32,232 nt of DNA from Desulfobacterales bacterium (GCA_030066155.1 JASJCE010000012.1:1-32232), one strand, 5' to 3'. Shown: positions 16,755 to 25,275, counted from the stretch's first letter. The notes: a model not told the origin generated them from the sequence alone. Numbers and translations: made by a program.

Positions 16755-17879
16755 GTGCAAATATTCGGCTCCAGGGAGTTGATGGAAGATGTCCACCAGC
16801 GGGATTTGTGCATCGGCTGTGGTGCCTGTGTGGATCTCTGCCCTTACTTCAGAAATTACAGGGGGAAAACATCCCAATTATTCCCGTGTACGCTGGAGCA
16901 GGGACGCTGCTACGCCTACTGCCCCAAAGCCGAGGTTGATCTGAATGAATTGACCCGTATCACCAACGGTGCGGACTACGACGGCAGGCCGCTCGGCAGT
17001 TATAAAACCATCCTGGGAACCCGTGCCGGCGAGAATATGCAGGGAGTTGAAGCGCAAAGCGGCGGTACCGTAACCGCTTTACTGACCTTTGCCATGCAAA
17101 CCGGACTTATCGATGTCGCCGTCCTGACCGACCGGCAGGCGCTGATACCGATTGCCCGCATGGTCACGGATTGGCAGGATATTGCTGCGTGCGCCACATC
17201 CAAATTTACCGCCGCCCCGACTATTGCGGCCCTCAACTCAGCAGTACGTGAGGGGTTCCAGAGTGTCGGGGTCGTTGGAACGCCCTGCCAGATGACAGCG
17301 GTGGCCCAGATGCGCAGCAACCCACTCGGCAAACCGGAGCATACCGTCCCGGTGGCACTGACGGTCGGATTGTTCTGCAACTGGTCCCTGGACACCCGCC
17401 GACTGATGTCCGTGCTATCTGAAAAAATGGATACCGCGTTTATCCGCAAAATGGATATACCGCCGCCGCCGGCGAATATACTGCGAATCGATACCAAAAA
17501 TGGACCGATTAAAATCAGTCTGTCCGAAATCAAACCGCTGATTCCGCACACCTGCTTTATCTGCATGGACTTGACGGCCGAATTAGCTGATCTGGCGGTG
17601 GGGATGTATGAGGGCAGACAGGGCTGGAATACATTAATAGTCCGATCGGATACCGGGGCCCGACTCGTCGATCGAGCCCGTGATGCAGGATTCATCGAAG
17701 CCGCTGAAATTCCAGCCGAAAACAAGGCCCATCTGTCCCGAGCGGCTGCCGAAAAAAAAGAGCGTTCCCTGCGAACGCTGATCCGGCGCGAGCTGATCAA
17801 CACTGAAAACGGCCGGCGCGCCGCGGTCCGGATACCACCGCAAATAGTTAAAAGAATATTGGCCACGGACACACACTGA
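16755..17879 (+). CDS. FrhB/FpoF-family Fe-S flavoprotein (F420 hydrogenase beta-subunit-like)
   Basis: A 374-residue protein. Residues 19-30 hold a ferredoxin cluster motif (C19-x2-C22-x2-C25-x3-C29-P), and a second Cys group (PCTLEQGRCYAYCPKAEVD) follows. The body has the FrhB N- and C-domain signatures: QSGGTVTALLTFAM, VVGTPCQMTAVAQMR and CFICMDLTAELADLAVGMYE. Family members bind FAD and Fe-S and pass electrons between a cofactor (F420, NAD(P)H or another donor) and ferredoxin-type partners. F420 itself is not shown by anything here. The GTG at 16755 follows AAGGAG. It precedes iorA by 278 bases on the same strand, so it probably supplies or drains electrons for the 2-oxo-acid oxidoreductase; that is an inference. 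Confidence 0.85.
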   Translation: MQIFGSRELMEDVHQRDLCIGCGACVDLCPYFRNYRGKTSQLFPCTLEQGRCYAYCPKAEVDLNELTRITNGADYDGRPLGSYKTILGTRAGENMQGVEAQSGGTVTALLTFAMQTGLIDVAVLTDRQALIPIARMVTDWQDIAACATSKFTAAPTIAALNSAVREGFQSVGVVGTPCQMTAVAQMRSNPLGKPEHTVPVALTVGLFCNWSLDTRRLMSVLSEKMDTAFIRKMDIPPPPANILRIDTKNGPIKISLSEIKPLIPHTCFICMDLTAELADLAVGMYEGRQGWNTLIVRSDTGARLVDRARDAGFIEAAEIPAENKAHLSRAAAEKKERSLRTLIRRELINTENGRRAAVRIPPQIVKRILATDTH

Positions 17880-18157
17880 CAATGCACAGACGAATATTAA
17901 CTTTACCTGGTCAATATTCTCAACTTTGCTTGAGACAAAATGTTCCACCCCAAAACTCTATGCTTTTCTGAAAGATGTGTTGATCGTAACCCGGTATAGT
18001 TGGTTTGGTCTTTTGCCTCTGCGGGTCGTGGAGTTTAAATATCTTTGTCTGTCTGTGTCTGTCGAGGGAGCGGAGCGAGTGGGCGGCAAAAAAAATACAA
18101 TCGAGACTCTATAAACTTTCAGTAGCTTTATCTCATCCAAGAACAATTGGAGGAGCA

Positions 18158-20092
18158 ATGTCCCAAATTTTAAACGGCATCCCAGGCTCGCGGCACCTTT
18201 TGATGGGTAACGAGGCCATTGCCCGGGGTGCGCTGGAGGCGGGCGTCAGCGTTGTGGCCGGCTATCCCGGTACCCCCTCTTCAGAAATTGTCGAAACCCT
18301 GGCAAAGGTCTCCTCAAAATTAAATCTGTATGTCGAGTGGTCAGTCAATGAAAAGGTCGCCATGGAAGTGGCGGCAGCAGGATCTTTTGCCGGCCTGCGC
18401 TCGATGGCAGTCATGAAGCAAAACGGGGTCAATGTCGGATCGGATTTTCTGCTCCATCTGGCCCTGACCGGAACCCGCGGCGGTATGGTGATCGTCCATT
18501 GCGACGACCCGGGCGCGCTTTCCAGCGCCAATGAAGGCGAATCACGACATTTCGCGCGTATGCTGGAAATACCCCTGCTGGAACCCGGTGATTTCCAGGA
18601 AGCCAAGAACATGATCAAATGGGCGTTTGAGCTATCCGAAACCGTTCACAACGTTGTCATGGTTCGCAGTGTCACCCGCCTGTCCCATGCCAGCGGCCCG
18701 GTCACGTTAGGCGAGCTGCCGGAGGTGGAGAAAAATGCCTATTTCAACCACAACGGCTTTATACTGGATCCGCTTGAAGGCCCGGTCTCATGTCTGCCGG
18801 TACCTCATCATCACGAGCGGCAGCAGGAGAAAATGAAAAAAGCCGCAGCCGAATTTGAAGTCTCTCAATTTAACACCTACAATGGGCCGCCCCGCCCGGA
18901 GTTGATGGTGATCACGGGCAGCGCCTGCCATCTGTACTGTAAAGAGACAATCAATCTGCTGGGCCTCCAAGGGCGGGTCGGACTGTTGAAACTGGGAACG
19001 ACATGGCCCTTGCCGAAGCAACTGATCCGGACCCATCTTGAAAAGACGGATCGATTTATGATCGTCGAGGAAGTCATTCCGTTTCTGGAGGAAAACGTTA
19101 AAATTATAGCTGCCGAGCTCGCTTCGGAAATCGGTCCGAAGACATTTTTCGCTAAGCGTGACGGCACATTTCCCGGGACCAATGAAATGAACCCGGACCT
19201 GGTGATAGCCGCCCTTGCCGAAATCCTGGAAATCCCATATGAACCTGCTCCGCCGGCATATCGCCGGCGAGCACAGGATCTGACCCAATCCGGAGCCCCG
19301 GGCCGCGATCTCACATTTTGTGCCGGTTGTCCCCATCGGGCATCCTTCTGGACGCTTCACAATGTCCTCCAGCTGGATGGGCGGGAGGGATTTGTGTGCG
19401 GCGATATCGGATGCTATTCCCTGGCAGTTCTGCCGACTGGATTCAGCACCCTTAAGACACTTCATTCCATGGGCAGCGGGGTCGGCCTGGCCAGCGGATT
19501 CGGCAAACTGGGTCAATTCGGCATGATGCAGCCGGTAATTGCAACTGTGGGAGACTCGACTTTTTTCCACGCCGTTCTGCCGGCTCTGATCAACGCCGTA
19601 CACCACCAGTCGGATATTACGATAGTGATTCTCGACAACAGCGGAACGGCCATGACCGGTTTTCAGCCCCATCCGGGGCTTCCTGTGGATGCTTCCGGCA
19701 ACGCCGTGCCGGCCATCGATATCGCCGCAGTTTGCGAGGCCACGGGCGCCACCGTGCGAATCCGCGATCCATTTGATATTGATTCAACCCGAGAAACCTT
19801 GCTGGAGCTTCTGGATATTAGCGGACTGAAAGTCCTGGTATTGAAACAGAAGTGCGCCCTGAGCCCGGAGAAAAAGGCCGGAAAGCAATTTGATGTCTCG
19901 GTGGATGAAGAGATCTGTCTGGGCCAGAACTGCGGCTGCAACCGACTGTGCACACGCATATTCAAATGCCCGGGTCTGAAATGGGATGGAGAAGGGCAAG
20001 TGTCCGGCATCGATGACGTCATCTGTGTCGGCTGCGGTGTTTGTGCGTCAATCTGCCCGTCGGGTGCAATCCGGCGCAAGGAGGTTGCCTGA
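18158..20092 (+). CDS. iorA: Indolepyruvate:ferredoxin oxidoreductase, alpha subunit
   Basis: A 644-residue TPP enzyme subunit that, with IorB, converts aryl-pyruvates and CoA to aryl-acetyl-CoA and CO2, reducing ferredoxin. The ATG at 18158 follows GGAGGAG. The N-terminal pyrimidine-binding domain starts LLMGNEAIARGALEAGV with AGYPGTPSSEI; the TPP domain has FCAGCPHRASFW, GDIGCYSLAVLPTGF and the diphosphate-binding VGDSTFFHA ... ILDNSGTA. The C-terminal ferredoxin-like domain has an unusual first cluster (CLGQNCGCNRLCTRIFKCPG) and a normal second one (CVGCGVCASICP). Length matches the family (about 600-650). iorB follows immediately. Substrate range could include phenylpyruvate and 4-hydroxyphenylpyruvate. 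Confidence 0.95.
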   Translation: MSQILNGIPGSRHLLMGNEAIARGALEAGVSVVAGYPGTPSSEIVETLAKVSSKLNLYVEWSVNEKVAMEVAAAGSFAGLRSMAVMKQNGVNVGSDFLLHLALTGTRGGMVIVHCDDPGALSSANEGESRHFARMLEIPLLEPGDFQEAKNMIKWAFELSETVHNVVMVRSVTRLSHASGPVTLGELPEVEKNAYFNHNGFILDPLEGPVSCLPVPHHHERQQEKMKKAAAEFEVSQFNTYNGPPRPELMVITGSACHLYCKETINLLGLQGRVGLLKLGTTWPLPKQLIRTHLEKTDRFMIVEEVIPFLEENVKIIAAELASEIGPKTFFAKRDGTFPGTNEMNPDLVIAALAEILEIPYEPAPPAYRRRAQDLTQSGAPGRDLTFCAGCPHRASFWTLHNVLQLDGREGFVCGDIGCYSLAVLPTGFSTLKTLHSMGSGVGLASGFGKLGQFGMMQPVIATVGDSTFFHAVLPALINAVHHQSDITIVILDNSGTAMTGFQPHPGLPVDASGNAVPAIDIAAVCEATGATVRIRDPFDIDSTRETLLELLDISGLKVLVLKQKCALSPEKKAGKQFDVSVDEEICLGQNCGCNRLCTRIFKCPGLKWDGEGQVSGIDDVICVGCGVCASICPSGAIRRKEVA

Positions 20093-20725
20093 ATGATGAA
20101 AAATGTCAATCTGCCCCACGATCCCTACAATGTCATTATTACCGGGGTCGGCGGTCAGGGTAATGTCATGGCCTCGCGGATTGTCGGCAATGCGCTGTCC
20201 CGATTGGGGCTGCGGGTTACCATCGGTGAGACATTCGGCGCTTCCCAGCGGGGTGGTTCGGTCATGAGTCATTTACGAATATCAACCGAATCAACCTGGT
20301 CTCCCCAGATACCGGCAGGCAGTTGCCACCTGCTGATCTCTCTGGAGCCTTCCGAATCCCTGCGGGTCCTGTCAAGCTACGGCAATCCGAATGTCAACGT
20401 CCTGTGTAATACCAGACCGGTTCACGCCATCAGCGTTATCTCCGGTGATCGCGACTACCCGGGCATCGATGAAATGAAGTCCTGGGTGGAAGAACTATCG
20501 GAATCCTGCTGGTTTCTGCCGGCCACCGAAAAGGCACTTGAACTGGGGCAGCCAATTCTGGCAAATATTATCATGATCGGCGCGGCAGTTGGTGTCGGGA
20601 TTCTGCCCCTGAAAAGATCTGATTTTGAAGCCGTTATCCGGGAAACCATGCCTTCCGACAAGCAGGAGCTGAATCTCGAGGCGTTTGATCTGGGCAGAGC
20701 GATGATCGCGGCAATCGTTGCTTGA
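20093..20725 (+). CDS. iorB: Indolepyruvate:ferredoxin oxidoreductase, beta subunit
   Basis: A 210-residue subunit corresponding to the gamma domain of pyruvate:ferredoxin oxidoreductases. The opening YNVIITGVGGQGNVMASRI and the following TIGETFGASQRGGSVMSHL are family signatures; this domain binds CoA and pairs with IorA. The ATG at 20093 begins one base after the iorA stop, and GGAGG sits inside the end of iorA, so the two are translationally coupled. There is a second ATG one codon later, which is equally possible. The iorAB transcript probably ends in or before the repeat element that follows. Confidence 0.95.
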   Translation: MMKNVNLPHDPYNVIITGVGGQGNVMASRIVGNALSRLGLRVTIGETFGASQRGGSVMSHLRISTESTWSPQIPAGSCHLLISLEPSESLRVLSSYGNPNVNVLCNTRPVHAISVISGDRDYPGIDEMKSWVEELSESCWFLPATEKALELGQPILANIIMIGAAVGVGILPLKRSDFEAVIRETMPSDKQELNLEAFDLGRAMIAAIVA

Positions 20726-20739
20726 GATTTAAAAGAATT

Positions 20740-21016
20740 AACGTCCAACATCGAACATCCAACGTCGAACATCCAATGAGGATGGCGCTCTCCGAGGCGT
20801 AGGCGCCACACCCCTACGAGCCGGAGGCTTCGCTTTGTCGATTTTTTAACGAACAAATAATGCTGAACTGCTAAATAAAAAACACAAAATTAGAAAAGGC
20901 GAGGCAAGGATAGTAGGTCAGATATGATAACGTCACTTGTTACTGAGTCTATCTCTGAAATGACAGAATTCCATATTCGAAGTTGGACGTTGGACGTTCG
21001 ATGTTGGACGTTCGAT
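20740..21016. repeat. Repeat element A, bounded by inverted TTGGACGTTCGATG arrays
   Basis: The left part (20740-20776) has tandem ACGTCCAACATCGAACATCC-like words and the right part (20979-21014) has GAAGTTGGACGTTGGACGTT-like words in opposite sense. Inside is the CTCCGAGGCGTAGG hairpin (20784-20829) followed by GGCTTCGCTTTGTCGATTTT and AACGAACAAATAATG. A similar order, in the opposite orientation, occurs at 31784-32110. It fills most of the 356-base gap between iorB and the MBL gene. There is no transposase and no target-site duplication was identified. Confidence 0.7.
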
Positions 21017-21081
21017 AACTTATCCGTTATAAAAAGGCGAATTTTCAATTTAGATCCAATAATCTTAAGCAAGGACTACCC

Positions 21082-21987
21082 ATGACTGCCCATCACACTC
21101 AAATCGCAGATGACTTGATATTGATAACCCTCAAGCCGCCTATCGACGGATTTGATAATTTTATCAGCGCCTGGCTCTACCGCGGCGACGTCACCTTCCT
21201 GGTTGATGTCGGCCCGGCATCAACCGCTCCCGGTCTTCTGCAGGGTCTGGCGGATATGGGTGTCGCGCACCTCGATTACATACTGTTAACCCACATCCAC
21301 CTGGATCACGCCGGGGCCATCGGCGAGGTCGCCGCAAAATTCAGTCAGACCCCGATCATCTGTCATCCGGCCGGGATACCGCACCTAGTCGAACCTGCCC
21401 GGCTCTGGGAAGGAACCCGCAAAGTACTCGGCGCCACTGCGGAGGCATACGGTCCCATTACCGCCGTTAAAGCCGGGCGCCTGCTGGATGCCACCCGGTT
21501 TCAATCCAACGGCATCCTGCCGCTGATCACACCGGGGCACGCTTCGCACCATCTCAGCTTCAAAACCAAAAACTACCTCTTTGCGGGTGAAGCGGCCGGC
21601 GTATATTATGCGACGCGACCCGATTCCTTCTATTTGCGTCCGGCAACTCCCCCACGGTTTTACTTCGATACGGCGGTGGACAGTCTCAATAAATTAATCG
21701 ATGCCCGACCTGATCGAATATGCTACGCCCACTATGGCATGGCAGATGACGGCATCAACAAACTGAAAAAAGCCCGCCGTCAGCTCTTTAACTGGAAAGC
21801 CACTATCAAAGATGAAGTCAATAAGCTTACGCCAAAGAACGCGGCTGAGAGGTGTAAAATACGGCTGTTACAGGAGGACCCCCTGCTGGCCGAATTCCAA
21901 CACCTAAAGGAATCAATGCAGAACCGTGAGGAATATTTTCTCAACAACAGCATCAAGGGCTTCATCGGTTATCTCACTGCCGATTGA
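21082..21987 (+). CDS. MBL-fold metallohydrolase
   Basis: A 301-residue metallo-beta-lactamase-fold hydrolase. The metal motif H71-x-H73-x-D75-H76 (THIHLDHAGA) is intact, with a following CHPAG loop, TPGHASHH near residue 155 and AHYGMADDG for the distal His. The C-terminal 80 residues form a charged helical extension. The fold serves lactonases, thioesterases and glyoxalase II-like enzymes, and the substrate cannot be read. The ATG at 21082 follows AAGGA. The sensor kinase gene begins 18 bases after its stop, so the two are likely cotranscribed. Its place beside iorAB could suggest a thioester or lactone substrate, but that is weak. Confidence 0.85.
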   Translation: MTAHHTQIADDLILITLKPPIDGFDNFISAWLYRGDVTFLVDVGPASTAPGLLQGLADMGVAHLDYILLTHIHLDHAGAIGEVAAKFSQTPIICHPAGIPHLVEPARLWEGTRKVLGATAEAYGPITAVKAGRLLDATRFQSNGILPLITPGHASHHLSFKTKNYLFAGEAAGVYYATRPDSFYLRPATPPRFYFDTAVDSLNKLIDARPDRICYAHYGMADDGINKLKKARRQLFNWKATIKDEVNKLTPKNAAERCKIRLLQEDPLLAEFQHLKESMQNREEYFLNNSIKGFIGYLTAD

Positions 21988-22005
21988 AATCCATCGGAGG
22001 TCAAC

Positions 22006-23622
22006 ATGACCGATAGCAAATTTTCTCAGCCAAAAACCGCGCACCAATCGAGTGCAAATGACAAAAATCAGATATCCGCTATGTACAGGAGAAGGTATGC
22101 GGATGATTTCGAGTTCGCCCCGGTGGGATATTTCACATTTGATCGATCCGGTGTCATCCTGAAAGTAAATTCCACCGGAGCCTTGCTGCTGGGAACAGAA
22201 CGGGAAAATTTACTTCAGCGTCCCTTTTCATCATTTATCGCGCCGGCTTCCCGGGGTATTTTCGACGCTCATAGTCGGCAGCTGTTCCAAAGCCGCACGA
22301 AATTAAACTGCGATGTAGAGCTTCTGAGCAGAAACGGGAGCTCCCCCTGGATCCAGCTGGAGAGTATCGCCGTTCAGAGCGGCAACGGCAATGATGATCA
22401 ATTTCGCACCGTCATCAACGAAATTACGGATCGTAAGCTGACGGAGGACAAGCTTCGAAAAACCCGGGCGGAGTTGGAAAAAGAGCTTCTTGAACGCAAC
22501 GCCGAGCTCGAAAAAACAAACGAGCAACTGCGCGCCCAGGTTCAAGAGTGTGAGATCGCCGAAGCCGCCCTGAGAGAATCCGAAACCAAGTACAGCACGC
22601 TGGTCGAAGACGCCCTGATCGGCGTCTACATTATCAAGGATGGCAAGATCGAAATCGCCAACGACAAATTCGCTGCCATATACGGCTACGACAAAGCGGA
22701 GTTGATCGGTATGGATTCGGCCATGCTCGTTCATCCGGAAGACCGCAATCTGGTGAAAGAATTGCGGGAAAAGCGATTGGCCGGCGAAAAGGTCCCTTCT
22801 GAATATGAAATCCGGGGCCTTAAAAAAAACGGTGAGACGATCTGGGTCATGCGCAGTCTTTCAGTCATCAATTTTGAAGATGGTCCAGCCATCGCAGGGA
22901 TCGTTCAGGACATGACCAAACGCCGTGAAGCGGAAGAAGCATTGCGGGAATCCGACAAAGAGCTGCGTATTCTGTCCAATCAACTGCTGTCCGCAGAGGA
23001 AAAGGAACGCAAGCGCATGGCCAGGGAATTGCACGACGGTATCGGCCAGGCCTTAAGTGCCATCAAATTCAGCGTCGAAAATTCCTTGAGAAATCTGCGC
23101 GACAGCCCCTATGAATCGGAATTGAAATCACTGGAGGCCTTGATTCCGCTGGCCCAGAAAACAATTGAAGAGGTTCGCCGGATCGTCAAGGATCTGCGCC
23201 CTTCCATCCTGGACGACCTGGGGATCCTGGCCACCATTACCTGGTTCTGCCGCGAATTCCAAAATGTGTATGCGGATATCCGCATCAACAGAGAGCTGGA
23301 AATTCAGGAAATCGACATCCCCTCACCCCTCAAAACCGTGATCTATCGCATATTGCAGGAAGCCCTCAACAACGTCGCCAAGCACAGCCAGGCCGATCGG
23401 GTCGATCTGAAACTGCAAAAAGCACAAAACAGTACGGAATTAATTGTGCGCGACAACGGCATTGGTTTTGATCTGAATCAGACCATTTCCCTGCATGCCT
23501 CCCGACGGGGTTTCGGCCTTGCCAGCATGCGCGAAAGAGCGGAATTGTCGGGCGGGAAGTTCGCAATCAGATCAGAGCCGGGAGACGGTACAACGATTAG
23601 GGTAAGGTGGGAAACGGTATAA
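22006..23622 (+). CDS. PAS-domain sensor histidine kinase (NarL/DesK class)
   Basis: A 538-residue cytoplasmic kinase with no membrane segment. A first PAS domain (about residues 35-140), a coiled coil (about 145-190, rich in Glu and Lys), and a second PAS domain (about 195-310) precede a HisKA_3 dimerisation domain whose phospho-acceptor is H343 in RELHDGIGQALSAIKF. The HATPase_c domain has the N box EALNNVAKH near residue 452, DNGIGFD and GFGLASMRERAELSGG. The ATG at 22006 follows GGAGG. The likely partner is the NarL-type regulator encoded convergently at 23798. Both PAS domains are soluble, so an internal redox or metabolite signal is plausible. Confidence 0.92.
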   Translation: MTDSKFSQPKTAHQSSANDKNQISAMYRRRYADDFEFAPVGYFTFDRSGVILKVNSTGALLLGTERENLLQRPFSSFIAPASRGIFDAHSRQLFQSRTKLNCDVELLSRNGSSPWIQLESIAVQSGNGNDDQFRTVINEITDRKLTEDKLRKTRAELEKELLERNAELEKTNEQLRAQVQECEIAEAALRESETKYSTLVEDALIGVYIIKDGKIEIANDKFAAIYGYDKAELIGMDSAMLVHPEDRNLVKELREKRLAGEKVPSEYEIRGLKKNGETIWVMRSLSVINFEDGPAIAGIVQDMTKRREAEEALRESDKELRILSNQLLSAEEKERKRMARELHDGIGQALSAIKFSVENSLRNLRDSPYESELKSLEALIPLAQKTIEEVRRIVKDLRPSILDDLGILATITWFCREFQNVYADIRINRELEIQEIDIPSPLKTVIYRILQEALNNVAKHSQADRVDLKLQKAQNSTELIVRDNGIGFDLNQTISLHASRRGFGLASMRERAELSGGKFAIRSEPGDGTTIRVRWETV

Positions 23623-23623
23623 A

Positions 23624-23797
23624 TGACGAATGACAATTGAAAATTGAATAATTAAGGCATGCTTTCGTTCTAAAATGGGCTGATTATGGTTGAGCTTGGT
23701 TTTATTGCAGCAAATGTATTGGAATGCTGAACTTGTAAACTATATAAAAATGACAGAATTCCATCATTATTCATTCTTCAATATTCAATAGTCATTT
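23624..23797. repeat. Inverted AATGAC...ATTGAATATTG repeats between kinase and regulator genes
   Basis: The left arm after the kinase stop (AATGACAATTGAAAATTGAA, from 23630) and the right arm before the regulator stop (TTCAATATTCAATAGTCATT, near 23775-23794) are approximately inverted. The word AAATGACAGAATTCCAT at 23748-23764 also occurs at 20958-20974. The block lies between two convergent genes and could act as a bidirectional terminator, although it is AT-rich and not a classic one. Confidence 0.5.
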
Positions 23798-24454
23798 CTA
23801 GCGGTTAACCAACCCCTTTTCCACCGCATAAACCGTCAACGCGGCGGCGTTGTGAAGGTCCAGTTTTTTCATCAGGTTGGCGCGATGTTTTTCGACAGTT
23901 TTGAGGCTGATGCAGAGGTCTGCGGCAATTTCTTTGTTCTTGTAACCTTCGGCTATCAATTTCAGCACTTCACGTTCGCGCTGGGAGAGGGATTCCCAGG
24001 ATCCGAGGGCACGGGAACCTTCCTTACCCTTCAGGTAGCCTTGAATCACTTTTTCCGAAACCCCGGGGCTGAGATAAGACTTGCCGCTCATAACGTTTTT
24101 GATGGCGAGGATGAGTTCATCATGGGTGGCGTCCTTGAGGACAAAACCATCGGCCCCGGCTTGAAGGGTTGTCAACAGATATTCTTCCGTTTTGTGGACG
24201 GTCAGGGCAATAATTTTGGTATCCGGATAGCGTCTCTTGATCTCCCGGATCGCATCCATCCCGCTCATGCGGGGCATTGACAGATCCATCAGAATCAGAT
24301 CCGGTCCCAATTTTTCAACGCAACGCACAGCCTCGCGGCCGTCCCGGGCTTCTCCGATAATCTCAAAGTTTGCATCTGCCGCCAGAAGTGCGCGCAAACC
24401 TTCACGCAGAATGGTATGGTCATCTGCTAAAACAATGTTCAGTTTATTCACCAT
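23798..24454 (-). CDS. NarL/FixJ-type response regulator
   Basis: A 218-residue two-component regulator. The receiver has the acidic pair D11-D12 (VLADDHTILREG), phospho-acceptor D57 (PDLILMDLSMP), the conserved Thr (IIALTVHKTEEY) and Lys (GFVLKDATHDE). The C-terminal LuxR-type helix-turn-helix is complete (LSQREREVLKLIAEGYKNKE, then KTVEKHRANLMKKL). I chose the ATG at 24454 with AAGGGGGG just before it; an in-frame GTG six codons upstream has no binding site. It is convergent with a NarL-class kinase whose stop is 175 bases away, which makes the two a likely pair even though they are not in one operon. Confidence 0.92.
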   Translation of the reverse strand: MVNKLNIVLADDHTILREGLRALLAADANFEIIGEARDGREAVRCVEKLGPDLILMDLSMPRMSGMDAIREIKRRYPDTKIIALTVHKTEEYLLTTLQAGADGFVLKDATHDELILAIKNVMSGKSYLSPGVSEKVIQGYLKGKEGSRALGSWESLSQREREVLKLIAEGYKNKEIAADLCISLKTVEKHRANLMKKLDLHNAAALTVYAVEKGLVNR

Positions 24455-24642
24455 ACCCCCCTTGCTGTTCACAGCATGCAGTTTCCTGATCGGGAAAATA
24501 CAGCCAAATTACGCAAAATATACAGTGTTCACTCTATTTATCATGCTACGTTTTTTTAGTAAACATTAATACATCCACAAATGACATCTAGGTCCGGTCT
24601 CTTCGGCGCATACCAATAGCCAAATCACTGAGAGCTCCCAAT

Positions 24643-25068
24643 ATGTTTAAGATTTTAATCGTAGATCCGAACAATCCGTTTCGTCGATTGTTGAAAATGG
24701 TTCTTGGCGGTCAGTTTTCATTCGCTGCCATCCAGGAGGCCCCGGACGGCAGCCAGGGGTGGAAGACCATACAGACCTTTAAACCGGACTTAGTTTTCCT
24801 GGAAATCCATTTGCCGTCTGAAAGTGGTCTTGAACTGGCCCGTCGGGTAAAGCGTGAACGCCCTGAAACGATTATCGTTTTATTGACCAGCTACGATTCA
24901 CCGGAATACCGCGCTGCAGCAACCCAATCAGGTATCGAGCACCTGGTTCCAAAGGATGATTGGACCGCTGAAGACATGATTGAACTGGTCCAGACCATTC
25001 TGACGGACCTTCATATCAACGATCATGCGCTTCAAAGTGGCTTTCTGCCCCAGGGCCAATCCTCCTAA
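24643..25068 (+). CDS. Receiver-only protein with Glu at the phosphoacceptor position
   Basis: A 141-residue CheY-like receiver without an output domain. The first strand ILIVDPNN keeps D8, T82 (LLTSYD) and K104 (VPKDDW) are present, but the residue that should be the phosphorylated Asp is E54 (PDLVFLEIHLP). Glu at this place often mimics the phosphorylated state or makes the domain phosphorylation-independent. The last 20 residues are a short tail. The gene starts 188 bases from, and divergent to, the NarL regulator. The ribosome binding site is weak. It could be a constitutively 'on' partner or a decoy, but the target is unknown. Confidence 0.85.
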   Translation: MFKILIVDPNNPFRRLLKMVLGGQFSFAAIQEAPDGSQGWKTIQTFKPDLVFLEIHLPSESGLELARRVKRERPETIIVLLTSYDSPEYRAAATQSGIEHLVPKDDWTAEDMIELVQTILTDLHINDHALQSGFLPQGQSS

Positions 25069-25072
25069 TGGT

Positions 25073-25258
25073 TTAAGCGGTTGATGCCGCTGTATATCCA
25101 CCCCGGGAAGAAGCCAGCAGCGTTTGTTCAGGTTTCCCTTTCCGTTTTGTCTCGACTCTTTTTTTCTTCGACCCACCGATATTCTTGCTGTTATCTGATT
25201 TCTCCTTGGCCTTGGCGGCAGCCAGCGCAATGATTGCGGTAATCACATAATACTTCAT
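25073..25258 (-). CDS. Small basic membrane-anchored or secreted peptide
   Basis: A 61-residue ORF starting at the ATG at 25258 with GGGAG six bases upstream. Residues 1-15 (MKYYVITAIIALAAA) form one short hydrophobic segment, then the chain is strongly basic (KNIGGSKKKRVETKRKGKP), ending SSRGGYTAASTA. It resembles a single-pass anchor with a cytoplasmic or surface Lys-rich tail, but I know no family. A strong hairpin lies in its leader (25276-25305). It ends only 5 bases after the convergent receiver gene. The binding site and composition make it a reasonable gene. Confidence 0.5.
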   Translation of the reverse strand: MKYYVITAIIALAAAKAKEKSDNSKNIGGSKKKRVETKRKGKPEQTLLASSRGGYTAASTA

Positions 25259-25275
25259 AATTTGCTCCCTGATTT

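Noticed and set aside
17000-17887. A 295-codon open frame antisense to the FrhB-like gene
   Set aside because: It is a shadow of a gene with clear Cys motifs, rich in Arg and Ser with no family signal, and has no ribosome binding site.
17926-18114. A 62-codon frame before iorA
   Set aside because: Contains no family signal, and the iorA start at 18158 has an excellent binding site.
18788-19672. A 294-codon open frame antisense to iorA
   Set aside because: It lies inside a well-identified gene and its composition is that of a reverse-strand shadow.
20784-20860. Repeat element A considered as an integron attC site
   Set aside because: No RYYYAAC/GTTRRRY core pair in the right places and no integrase or cassette order.
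22303-22734. A 143-codon minus-strand frame inside the sensor kinase
   Set aside because: Shadow of the PAS and coiled-coil region.
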